Origin: Thermoplasmata archaeon M9B2D | GTDB taxonomy: Archaea > Thermoplasmatota > E2 > DHVEG-1 | Direction: 5' to 3' | DNA: 5,360 bases | NCBI GenBank assembly: GCA_002900555.1 | Contig: MUGD01000223.1 | Span: 1-5,360, forward strand | In this document: positions 1-5,360 of the stretch, in pieces | Position numbering within the stretch: position 1 is the first letter of the stretch | Layout: the number at the start of each line of letters is the position of its first letter | The notes under the pieces: generated by a model | What the model was told of the DNA's origin: nothing | Seen by the model: the letters and a program-made list of their open reading frames with translations, nothing else | The model's database searches: none | Translations under genes and position numbers: made by a program

Positions 1-226
1 CTCCGAGAATGAATGATTCAATGAGATCACTGTCACGACGGCGAGCGAGTTTGTCCACAATGTCTTCGAACGCAACATCGATTATCTCATCATTATCATA
101 CTCTAGCATATCTGCAAGGGCGGAATTAGCCATTAAGACATCTTCATCTTGAATTACAACCATTCCCTCACTGACGACATCAAGAACTCTCTGAATCCAT
201 TCTGAATCTTGTAATGAGCTGGACAA
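1..226 (-). CDS. PAS-domain sensor/signalling protein, 5' part only
   Basis: The 75 visible codons hold the N-terminal part of a PAS domain, the fold that senses small ligands, redox state or light in signal-transduction proteins. About residues 10-60 show the typical pattern: an amphipathic helix (WIQRVLDVVSEG), a strand (MVVIQD), then the NSALADMLEYDNDEIID segment, which matches the usual 'N-x-x-x-x-x-x-x-G/Y-Y-x-x-x-E-i-i-G' stretch of PAS domains. No signal peptide or membrane span is seen in this part. The TTG at 226-224 is chosen because a GAGGTG ribosome binding site lies six bases ahead. A GTG at 235-233 and further in-frame sequence back to a stop near 300 leave a longer N-terminus possible. 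The gene leaves the window at base 1, so the output domain (histidine kinase, further PAS/GAF or other) cannot be told. It has the same orientation as the transporter upstream but is 172 bases away and probably has its own promoter. Confidence 0.8.
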   Translation of the reverse strand, partial: MSSSLQDSEWIQRVLDVVSEGMVVIQDEDVLMANSALADMLEYDNDEIIDVAFEDIVDKLARRRDSDLIESFILG

Positions 227-398
227 TCTCAACACCTCGCTCTTTGAAGCATATGCATTATTATTGATAAAGAAATGTTGCGAGTCATCAATGTTCGGTT
301 ATATGATAAAACTTGAGAAATCAACATACTACAGACTGAAAAACGGAATGTAAGCTCGTTTCCTGTAGTGATTCAATTTTCACAGTAGATTACAAAAC
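227..398. other. Intergenic gap between transporter and PAS gene
   Basis: These 172 bases hold no credible gene. On the minus strand a TATA-like run TTTATCATATA lies at about 300-311, roughly 75 bases before the PAS start, and could be its promoter. The stretch right after the transporter stop (read leftward from 398) has only short T runs and no clear hairpin, so no terminator is called. ACGGAATG at 343-350 is a one-mismatch match to the operator-like motif at 3122-3165, but a single 8-mer of this quality is expected by chance. Confidence 0.35.
233..238 (-). promoter_or_regulatory. Shine-Dalgarno site of the PAS gene
   Basis: Read on the minus strand this is GAGGTG, a full match to the archaeal anti-Shine-Dalgarno CACCUC. 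It is separated by TTGAGA (6 bases) from the TTG taken as start. It decides the start, because no ATG occurs in frame between the upstream stop and the PAS domain. Confidence 0.6.
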
Positions 399-1694
399 CT
401 ATCGTTTAGCTTTAAAGAGCAACTCACTTTGCCGGTGAACACCTACGATTTTTCCATTCCGGATATACCGAAGCAAGATCAGTAAGACAAAGCAACTGAT
501 TAGCATCCCTACACCAGCTGTAGCCCAAACAATGCGAAGACTATCGGTGAATTCCCAAATCATAGCTCCAAGCAACTGGCCAAATATTCCAACAATTCCC
601 ATCAATAGGTCGTAGGTGCCAAGCGCCCTGCCTTTGGTTTCTTCGGAAACAACCAATACGATGATACTACGTTCAGCACCAATCCATAAAACAAAAGGTA
701 TCGCCCACACGAAGTTGATGAGGTACATCATAAGAGCGCCACTGCCAATACTGAACCATAAGAAAATGAGAGCATTTCCAAAAACGCCGATAATCAATGA
801 ACCTTTGAGATTTCGATCAGCTATAGCACTAGCAGGGTACATTATGAACGCACTCGTTAAAGAGAAAAGACTCCAAGTCAGACCATATGTTATTGGATCG
901 ACAGCCCAAGGACCAACGCAGAGATTGCCTAGATATTGAATTGATAGACTCCATGAGAAGGAAAATCCAATCATACCTAATGCAAGAAGCCAGTAGTCAC
1001 GACCGAGCTGACGGAAAGATATCTTTGGTCCAGAGCGTGCTTTCTTCCGAACATCAGAGCCAAGTGATTCCTTAATCAAAACGATTGCTGACACGAATGT
1101 GACCATGGAGATAATTGCAGCAATACCATGAAGATTACTCGACTGGTAGCCTGCATTAAGTAGAATAGAGCCGAGAAAGGGACCAAGGGCATCAAGAAAC
1201 CATAATGGTGTCATCACCATCATAAGTCTACGAGCGGGGTTGCGCCCGTCATCGGAAGCAATCTCATCTGCAGGTATGGCTCGTGACATTAGACGAGCTG
1301 TACTCATTCCGAACCAGACTAAGGCGAATTGAATTGCTACATATGGCCAAATTGGAATGATAGACATTGTAACTAGTCCGATTGTAACAGGAAGAAAACC
1401 AAGGGCGATTGTCCATCTTCGACCAATAAAATCTGCAATATAACCAGAAAATATACTTGCAATCAGACCAGCAAATGTTGCCACAGAGAACACGACACCA
1501 ATTTGCCAAGGCTGCAGGAATCGCTCTAGGAAGATACTAAACTCCCACTTCCAAAGAGCTACTGAAAGCTGCGCTATTCCCATAACTGCGGCTAGTCTCC
1601 AGAGATTATTGCTCAAGCCAAGAAATCCAGAACTCTTTGCAATAGGTTCCAGAGCTGTTTTCTCTTCATCAATTTCATTGCCGTTGTTTATCAT
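399..1694 (-). CDS. Major facilitator superfamily (MFS) transporter
   Basis: A 431-residue integral membrane protein of normal MFS length with about 12 hydrophobic helices in two halves, roughly at residues 31-56, 63-84, 94-113, 116-135, 157-179, 188-207, 234-255, 268-291, 299-317, 320-345, 358-380 and 387-411. MFS proteins are secondary carriers that move small solutes through the cytoplasmic membrane, usually by proton coupling or facilitated diffusion. The diagnostic loop 2-3 motif A is clear (GYIADFIGRR, residues 84-93). A degenerate copy, SAIADRNLKG, stands at the matching loop of the second half (289-298). The charged central loop at 208-233 separates the halves, and TKGRALG (353-359) precedes helix 11, as in many MFS drug/sugar porters. 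Charged E51 and E57 occur near helix 1 and could matter for coupling, but this is inference. The start is the first ATG. Only a weak AGGT is seen just before it, so it may be leaderless or use a short leader. It diverges from the membrane protein to its right. Substrate cannot be assigned. Confidence 0.93.
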   Translation of the reverse strand: MINNGNEIDEEKTALEPIAKSSGFLGLSNNLWRLAAVMGIAQLSVALWKWEFSIFLERFLQPWQIGVVFSVATFAGLIASIFSGYIADFIGRRWTIALGFLPVTIGLVTMSIIPIWPYVAIQFALVWFGMSTARLMSRAIPADEIASDDGRNPARRLMMVMTPLWFLDALGPFLGSILLNAGYQSSNLHGIAAIISMVTFVSAIVLIKESLGSDVRKKARSGPKISFRQLGRDYWLLALGMIGFSFSWSLSIQYLGNLCVGPWAVDPITYGLTWSLFSLTSAFIMYPASAIADRNLKGSLIIGVFGNALIFLWFSIGSGALMMYLINFVWAIPFVLWIGAERSIIVLVVSEETKGRALGTYDLLMGIVGIFGQLLGAMIWEFTDSLRIVWATAGVGMLISCFVLLILLRYIRNGKIVGVHRQSELLFKAKR

Positions 1695-1907
1695 GGACCT
1701 AGCTCAGCTCTAACAAAGCGAAGACAGACTATCTTAAGTTAGTGTCGATAATGACTATTGGTTCAATTCAATTTTGTTACAAGCGGTGCATAATTATCAA
1801 TTAAAATAATGGAATAACACTACACTTATCAATCAACAGGAACAAAGGCGTATTGGGGAACAGCCACGGAGTTCGTAAAGAGAATTACATTAATCATCTC
1901 AAAAACT
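1695..1907. promoter_or_regulatory. Divergent intergenic region, likely holding both promoters
   Basis: This AT-rich stretch separates two divergently transcribed genes, so it must carry two promoters. For the plus strand, AATTAAAATAAT at about 1799-1810 is a plausible TATA element, which would place transcription start near 1830. For the minus strand no convincing TATA box was found. ATTAT (1793-1797) and ATAAT (1806-1810) form a short inverted pair that may be only base composition. From 1818 on, the plus strand is open in the frame of the next gene, so part of this region may be coding. Confidence 0.4.
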
Positions 1908-3020
1908 TTGGTAGTACTTCTCATACCGTACTATTTGTTGTATGTAGCATCTCAATTTCCAGGTTCACGCACTATTTCAACATCAGTTACTGTTACTGGA
2001 ACTTGGGGAATATTGTCGCCTCCAGGAAGTTATTTTTCCTTTCCCATGGCACCTACTACAGTTTGGGAACAAAACCAGATCCTCTTTTCCTTGTTATTTA
2101 TTCTGCCTCTGCTGGTGTTTGCTTTCTTCTTTGGCGAAAAAAGCCTTGACAGAAACTGCATAATAGCCGCCTCAATGTCAATTCTACTTTCATTCATCAC
2201 TGTATACTTGCTGACCCCAGATTACAATTTAATAGCAGGATATCCTTCGCCAAATCTCGTTGTACCTGGTGTTATCTCACTAGCCATCTTTGTCTTTGTC
2301 TTTTGGCCACTTCTCAAAAACTCGTGGCCCTCACCTCGTATTATTGAGGAAGTGCGACAGAAAAAAGGCATCAGATCAAAAATCAGGCGGGCTCTAATGC
2401 GAGTTGTTCCATTTAACATGGCCACGCTTGTCTGGGTGAGCATGAGCGTATTTCCAGCAGTCCTAACTATATCTAACATGATATTTGCAGAATCACAGGT
2501 ATCATATAATCTCTGGATTTCAGGCGGCTTACCAACCGTCTCTTACCAATATCTTTGGTTTATCAGTAGTGGACAATTATATCCCTTGATGGATTCGACT
2601 TTCTTATTCAACATGGCCGCATGGACTTCTCTCATTGGATTGTTGATCTGGAGCCTCAATCTCATTCTTGGGATTCTTACGTTAAGGTTTGTTATGGGAA
2701 AGTCTTCCATGCGGCGAGTCCGCACACTAGCTACAATACTAATTCTATTTTACCTAATTCCGTCAGTTGTCATAACCGGAGCGTCTCTATTATCGGGCCT
2801 TGGTCTGTACACCATACCTTTGCCATTCTATCCGTTAGCTATGCTTCTTGTCGCAAAATACGCAAGCCCACCAGATCAAGGGCAATCAACAGGCGAAGAA
2901 ATGATACGCATCCCTCTGACCACAAGAATCGCATCATTCTTCAGACGTCACAAACCCAGTCAAGAAACCTCCAATGAAAGTGAAACAGACAGCGATGTTG
3001 AAGACACATCAAATGCCTAG
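1908..3020 (+). CDS. Multi-pass membrane protein of unknown function (5' end uncertain)
   Basis: I do not recognise this family. From the TTG at 1908 it has 370 residues with hydrophobic helices at about 1-14, 57-77, 84-102, 116-136, 171-193, 235-262 and 272-292, and a weaker one near 300-317. Between the first two helices is a roughly 40-residue polar loop rich in S, T, G, P and aromatics, probably outside. The stretch 139-165 is basic and probably cytoplasmic. The C-terminal tail (about 320-370) is hydrophilic and ends in an acidic S/T/E/D-rich run, probably cytoplasmic. The start is doubtful. TTG 1908 lacks a ribosome binding site and cuts the first helix in half, while the frame stays open back to 1818 and reads through a basic FVKR followed by ITLIISKTLVV, which would complete that helix. 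No ATG, GTG or TTG lies in frame in that extension. A non-standard start such as ATT 1884, or a small sequence error, is therefore possible. It is separated by 173 bases and a promoter from the genes downstream. Confidence 0.75.
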   Translation: MVVLLIPYYLLYVASQFPGSRTISTSVTVTGTWGILSPPGSYFSFPMAPTTVWEQNQILFSLLFILPLLVFAFFFGEKSLDRNCIIAASMSILLSFITVYLLTPDYNLIAGYPSPNLVVPGVISLAIFVFVFWPLLKNSWPSPRIIEEVRQKKGIRSKIRRALMRVVPFNMATLVWVSMSVFPAVLTISNMIFAESQVSYNLWISGGLPTVSYQYLWFISSGQLYPLMDSTFLFNMAAWTSLIGLLIWSLNLILGILTLRFVMGKSSMRRVRTLATILILFYLIPSVVITGASLLSGLGLYTIPLPFYPLAMLLVAKYASPPDQGQSTGEEMIRIPLTTRIASFFRRHKPSQETSNESETDSDVEDTSNA

Positions 3021-3106
3021 AGACTACTAAAACTCGAATACAGGCTCATCAGTGACAAGGCTTCTTTAGGTGTTCTCGACTTAATTGGACAATTCTGGCG
3101 TTCTTC

Positions 3107-3119
3107 CAAAGGTTTATAA
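3107..3119 (+). promoter_or_regulatory. Archaeal-type promoter (BRE/TATA) of the hydrolase operon
   Basis: CAAAGG followed by TTTATAA (3113-3119) fits a purine-rich BRE plus TATA box, the TFB/TBP binding element of archaea. With the usual spacing of about 22-27 bases, transcription would begin near 3138-3145, inside the repeat cluster that follows, giving a leader of about 50 bases before the GTG at 3194. The call is from pattern only; no start site is measured. Confidence 0.6.
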
Positions 3120-3121
3120 CA

Positions 3122-3165
3122 ACGGAACGTACGGAAATATTGAAACGTTCCGTAAAAACGGAACG
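3122..3165. promoter_or_regulatory. Operator-like cluster of ACGGAACG repeats
   Basis: ACGGAACG occurs exactly at 3122-3129 and 3158-3165, its reverse complement CGTTCCGT at 3146-3153, and a shortened copy ACGGAA at 3131-3136. The last two full copies face each other across AAAA (3154-3157), making a perfect 8-base-pair palindrome. The first and second full copies form a wider inverted pair across 16 bases. Full copies begin at 3122, 3146 and 3158, all offset by multiples of 12 bases. The cluster starts three bases after the TATA box and covers the expected transcription start, the place where archaeal repressors usually bind to block polymerase. In the transcript, 3146-3165 could also form a short hairpin in the leader, so control at RNA level is the alternative. 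The cognate regulator is not visible in the window. Confidence 0.65.
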
Positions 3166-3193
3166 ATAACATTACAATTGCGTGGTGTAAAAA

Positions 3194-3544
3194 GTGATTA
3201 ATGCGAGAATAAAAGCAAACATCAATCCTGTCCAGCTTTCACTTGCAGAGAGTGGAATTGACCTAGGCAGGATTGTTCTAGGGCGTAGTGTTCGAATGGC
3301 TGCAGCAATGGCAGCAGCAGTCATACTATATCTAGTTGTACTAATGCCTGGTCTGTTCTTCCTGGTACTCCCCGGGGAAATAGCATTGCTTGGCAAGGGC
3401 TATGATGAGGCAAAAATCATTCGTCTATTAAGAGATGGTGAGCCTCTAATAATTGAACACTGGGAGAATACGGAATATCAGACCGAGGGAATAAGAATCA
3501 GGTCAAGTGATAATCGCAGCCTCTCTCTTACATTTGCGAGGTGA
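3194..3544 (+). CDS. Small single-span membrane protein, unknown function
   Basis: A 116-residue protein of no family I recognise. It has a hydrophilic N-terminus (1-33), one long hydrophobic segment rich in A, V, L and F (about 35-66, perhaps a tight hairpin because of the Pro at 52 and Pro-Gly at 60-61), and a short hydrophilic C-terminal part (67-116). That last part looks like a small alpha/beta unit (KIIRLLRDGEPLIIEHW, then a strand-like GIRIR). The start is GTG 3194: an in-frame stop at 3188-3190 excludes anything longer, and GTGGTG at 3182-3187 gives a ribosome binding site six bases ahead. It is the first gene after the operator-controlled promoter. Its stop codon TGA lies inside the GAGGTGA site of the serine hydrolase that begins 7 bases later, so the two are almost surely co-expressed and probably translationally coupled. 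A role as accessory subunit or regulator of the hydrolase is inference from position only. Confidence 0.72.
   Translation: MINARIKANINPVQLSLAESGIDLGRIVLGRSVRMAAAMAAAVILYLVVLMPGLFFLVLPGEIALLGKGYDEAKIIRLLRDGEPLIIEHWENTEYQTEGIRIRSSDNRSLSLTFAR
3538..3544 (+). promoter_or_regulatory. Shine-Dalgarno site that sets the hydrolase start
   Basis: GAGGTGA lies seven bases before GTG 3552 and includes the TGA stop of the preceding gene. This strong match argues for GTG 3552 rather than the upstream in-frame GTG at 3507, which lies inside the preceding gene and has no such site. Ribosomes ending the first gene stop on the initiation site of the second, a layout typical of translational coupling. Confidence 0.75.
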
Positions 3545-3551
3545 ATTAAGA

Positions 3552-4835
3552 GTGATACATATCGGGAGAGGAAAAATTGTCTTCGTACTTAGCATCCTCA
3601 CAATACTCTCTATCTCATTATCGATCTTTCAGACAACGGGCAAGGTCGATCTTCTTCCAAACCAGTTTTCCTCTCCCGCGGCAGACTATTGGCCAACTGA
3701 TAATTGGTTGAATTCAACTCCCGAGGAGCAGGGAATGAACTCTGCTCTTTTGAATCAGATGATGGACAGAATCAATGAACATAATGTACTCATCGACTCC
3801 ATATTGATCGTGCGAAATGGGTATCTTGTTTTTGAGGATTATCCAAGAACATTGTATGATTTCCAAAGTCGACATATCATCCATTCTTGCACGAAGAGTT
3901 ACACATCAGCACTTGTAGGAATTGCAATTCAGGAGGGCTACATTGACGGTGTAGATAGTAAGTTAATAGACCTCCTACCGAATAGGACAATTGCAAATCT
4001 AGACGAACGTAAACAGGCTATCACACTCGAAGATCTACTAACAATGACATCAGGATTGGAATGGGATGAATGGAGTGAGCCATATAATTCGAATTTGAAC
4101 AGCCTTCGCCAAGCTCAGCTCGCAAGTGATAATGTGCAATATATTCTTGACCTACCTATGGCATATGATCCAGGAGAGCAGTGGGTGTACAGCTCTGGTT
4201 CATCGCATCTGTTAGGTGCTATCGTTGCTGAGGCAACCGGGCATTCGCTCTTTGAATATGCAATGGAAAAATTGTTCACACCTCTTGGTATCGCAACCTC
4301 CCATATTTACTGGCCACGCGATAACCAAGGTTTCTATTGGGGTCATGGCGGAGTGGAGATGATTCCCCGTGATATGGCAAAATTCGGATATCTTTTCCTG
4401 AATAATGGAACTTGGGATGGTGAACAAATCATTCCAACGGAGTGGGTGCAACAGTCAGCAGCAACTCAGATGACATTCTCTGAATATGAAGGATATTCAT
4501 ATCAATGGTGGACTTTCTCATCTGATACAACTAGTGTATATACTGCTCAAGGCTATGCTGGCCAGTTTATCTTTGTAGTTCCAAGTTTGGATATGGTGGT
4601 GGTTTTTACATCAAGCGTACCACCGTACGAGGCATATCCACAGCCTTCACTTCTCTTCGAGTACATTATCCCCGCTGCAATGAACAATATCCCGCAACAT
4701 ATGGCGGTAACTAGTACTATGACATTAGCGACTCTTGTCTCTATCCCGTTGCCAGTTCTTTTCGCGTGGGTGTATTATAGACTTAGAATTAAGAATTGGT
4801 CACAACTATCAAATGAAATTAAGGAGATGCCGTAA
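3552..4835 (+). CDS. Membrane-anchored serine hydrolase, beta-lactamase/PBP class C-like (COG1680, PF00144 type)
   Basis: A 427-residue exported serine hydrolase of the family that includes AmpC beta-lactamases, esterases such as EstB, D-aminopeptidases and the NylB oligomer hydrolase. The SxxK motif is SCTK (112-115), giving Ser112 as nucleophile and Lys115 as base. The second motif YSS (213-215) gives Tyr213. The supporting blocks LLTMTSGLEW (162-171), a WGHGG block with the run after it (263-284), and GYAGQFIFVVP (334-344) near the third active-site position are all present, so an active enzyme is expected. NylB uses Ser112, Lys115 and Tyr215, a close spacing match. An N-terminal hydrophobic segment (about 9-26, after the basic RGK at 6-8) and a C-terminal helix (about 387-411, followed by basic RLRIK) suggest the catalytic domain is outside the cell and tethered at both ends. 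The start is set by GAGGTGA at 3538-3544. It is the middle gene of a three-gene cluster. Substrate (peptide, ester, amide or lactam) cannot be told, and antibiotic resistance is not implied. Confidence 0.92.
   Translation: MIHIGRGKIVFVLSILTILSISLSIFQTTGKVDLLPNQFSSPAADYWPTDNWLNSTPEEQGMNSALLNQMMDRINEHNVLIDSILIVRNGYLVFEDYPRTLYDFQSRHIIHSCTKSYTSALVGIAIQEGYIDGVDSKLIDLLPNRTIANLDERKQAITLEDLLTMTSGLEWDEWSEPYNSNLNSLRQAQLASDNVQYILDLPMAYDPGEQWVYSSGSSHLLGAIVAEATGHSLFEYAMEKLFTPLGIATSHIYWPRDNQGFYWGHGGVEMIPRDMAKFGYLFLNNGTWDGEQIIPTEWVQQSAATQMTFSEYEGYSYQWWTFSSDTTSVYTAQGYAGQFIFVVPSLDMVVVFTSSVPPYEAYPQPSLLFEYIIPAAMNNIPQHMAVTSTMTLATLVSIPLPVLFAWVYYRLRIKNWSQLSNEIKEMP
4821..4828 (+). promoter_or_regulatory. Shine-Dalgarno site of the third operon gene
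   Basis: AAGGAGAT lies within the last codons of the hydrolase gene. It is 9 bases before TTG 4838 and 12 before ATG 4841, which are adjacent in-frame codons. The spacing favours TTG slightly and codon preference favours ATG; the two proteins differ by one residue. The site indicates coupled translation with the hydrolase. Confidence 0.55.
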
Positions 4836-4840
4836 CTTTG

Positions 4841-5360
4841 ATGCAATTCCTAGAGTTTTCTTATGATCAAGTAATTATCATTGCGTTCGCAATGCCTGCT
4901 GTTTTAGTGTGTTTGTTAATTCTTCTTATTCCATGGCTGAGGAAAGAATCGGGCAGCAAATTACGGAAATATCTCTCATACTTGGTCAATCCACCTAAAA
5001 TGCGTTCTATGAACTCCACATTCCCAGATGATGAAATGCATCAGCAAAAGGCATTTTGGAGGGAAATTAAAGTTAGACTCTTCTACGTTTACATCGGAAT
5101 TGCAGTCTTTCTAGTCAGCTATATAATTAGTGAGTTTTACGAGGTTTTCCTAGATATCCTGCTTCCGGTGACGCAGGGTAGTACCGGGGAAGCAAGGACT
5201 ATCACAAGCGTGATCTTCCAGAGTCCGTTCAATGCCGGATGGATAGGAAGCATGCCATGGTATGGCGCGTTTCCACTACCTTCTAGCTTAGGCACATACC
5301 ATGAGTCATGGAACTGGATCTTCTTCACAGCTGCATTCACTGATAATCCCTATTTTCTTG
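4841..5360 (+). CDS. Multi-pass membrane protein of unknown function, 3' end outside window
   Basis: The frame is open from ATG 4841 to the right edge (173 codons, no stop). I do not recognise the family. Two hydrophobic helices are clear, at about residues 11-33 and 80-104. They are joined by a basic and polar stretch (34-79) that is probably cytoplasmic. After the second helix comes a long loop (about 105-170) rich in Gly, Pro and aromatics, including WIGSMPWYGAFPLP (134-147) and ESWNWIFF (155-162), probably outside. It starts 5 bases after the hydrolase stop, with its ribosome binding site inside the hydrolase gene, so it belongs to the same transcript. The outside loop would face the same compartment as the hydrolase catalytic domain, which makes a partner, receptor or transport role possible; this is inference. 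An opposite-strand frame at 5137-5340 is judged a shadow of this gene. Confidence 0.8.
   Translation, partial: MQFLEFSYDQVIIIAFAMPAVLVCLLILLIPWLRKESGSKLRKYLSYLVNPPKMRSMNSTFPDDEMHQQKAFWREIKVRLFYVYIGIAVFLVSYIISEFYEVFLDILLPVTQGSTGEARTITSVIFQSPFNAGWIGSMPWYGAFPLPSSLGTYHESWNWIFFTAAFTDNPYFL

Noticed and set aside
343..350. ACGGAATG near the PAS gene promoter as a second operator
   Set aside because: It is a single one-mismatch copy of an 8-base word; several such matches are expected by chance in 5.4 kb on both strands, and the CGTTTCC that follows at 356-362 is only a poor inverted half.
616..1075. Plus-strand frames opposite the MFS gene
   Set aside because: They are antisense to a strongly supported transporter and show no recognisable protein features.
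1809..1817. ATG GAA TAA in frame with the membrane gene as evidence of stop readthrough
   Set aside because: TAA is not a known recoding codon in archaea (pyrrolysine uses TAG), and no recoding element is visible; a chance ATG or a sequence error is simpler.
1853..2149. A 98-codon plus-strand frame beginning TTG
   Set aside because: It overlaps the membrane protein gene in another frame, and its product shows no helix pattern or known motif; the overlapped frame is clearly membrane-protein-like.
3021..3106. A terminator after the 1908-3020 gene
   Set aside because: Only short T runs and no stable hairpin or long T tract are visible, so no site can be placed.
3122..3165. The repeats as a CRISPR array or transposon end
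   Set aside because: Repeat units are only 8 bases, in mixed orientation, with no regular spacers and no cas or transposase genes nearby; promoter position fits an operator better.
3172..3396. A minus-strand frame covering the small membrane protein as a divergent regulator
   Set aside because: Its translation lacks any helix-turn-helix pattern, and the plus-strand frame has a start, ribosome binding site, membrane segment and operon context.
5137..5340. A 67-codon minus-strand frame at the right edge
   Set aside because: It is antisense to an open, membrane-type reading frame that runs from 4841 to the edge with a ribosome binding site.

Overview
The window looks like part of a mesophilic archaeal chromosome, with moderate GC content. 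The case rests on three things: a TATA-type box with purine-rich bases before it (3107-3119), GAGGTG-type ribosome binding sites that match the CACCUCC end of archaeal 16S rRNA, and frequent GTG/TTG starts. The crowding of lineage-specific multi-pass membrane proteins around an exported AmpC-like serine hydrolase resembles what is found in Asgard archaea such as Thorarchaeia. That placement is an impression from gene style, not something the sequence proves. No RNA genes, insertion sequences or CRISPR arrays were seen.

Left part, minus strand: the 5' part of a PAS-domain (sensor) protein runs off the left edge (1-226). It lies 172 bases downstream of a complete 12-helix major facilitator superfamily transporter (399-1694). 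A divergent intergenic region of about 190-210 bases follows. It should hold the promoters of the transporter and of the next gene.

Right part, plus strand: an unrecognised membrane protein of about 7 helices (1908-3020) has an uncertain 5' end. It is followed by a 173-base gap holding the most striking non-coding signal of the window. This is a TATA box directly followed by three exact copies of ACGGAACG (two direct, one inverted) plus a partial copy, all within 44 bases. It looks like a repressor operator sitting on the transcription start.

Downstream of this control region are three tightly packed genes that look like one operon. They are a small single-span membrane protein (3194-3544), a serine beta-lactamase-like hydrolase anchored at both ends (3552-4835) and the start of another multi-pass membrane protein (4841 to the right edge). 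Spacing is 7 and 5 bases, and in both cases the ribosome binding site of the next gene lies within the end of the previous one, which suggests translational coupling. The likely theme is a regulated cell-surface module: an extracytoplasmic SxxK hydrolase made together with two membrane partners. Substrate and regulator are unknown.
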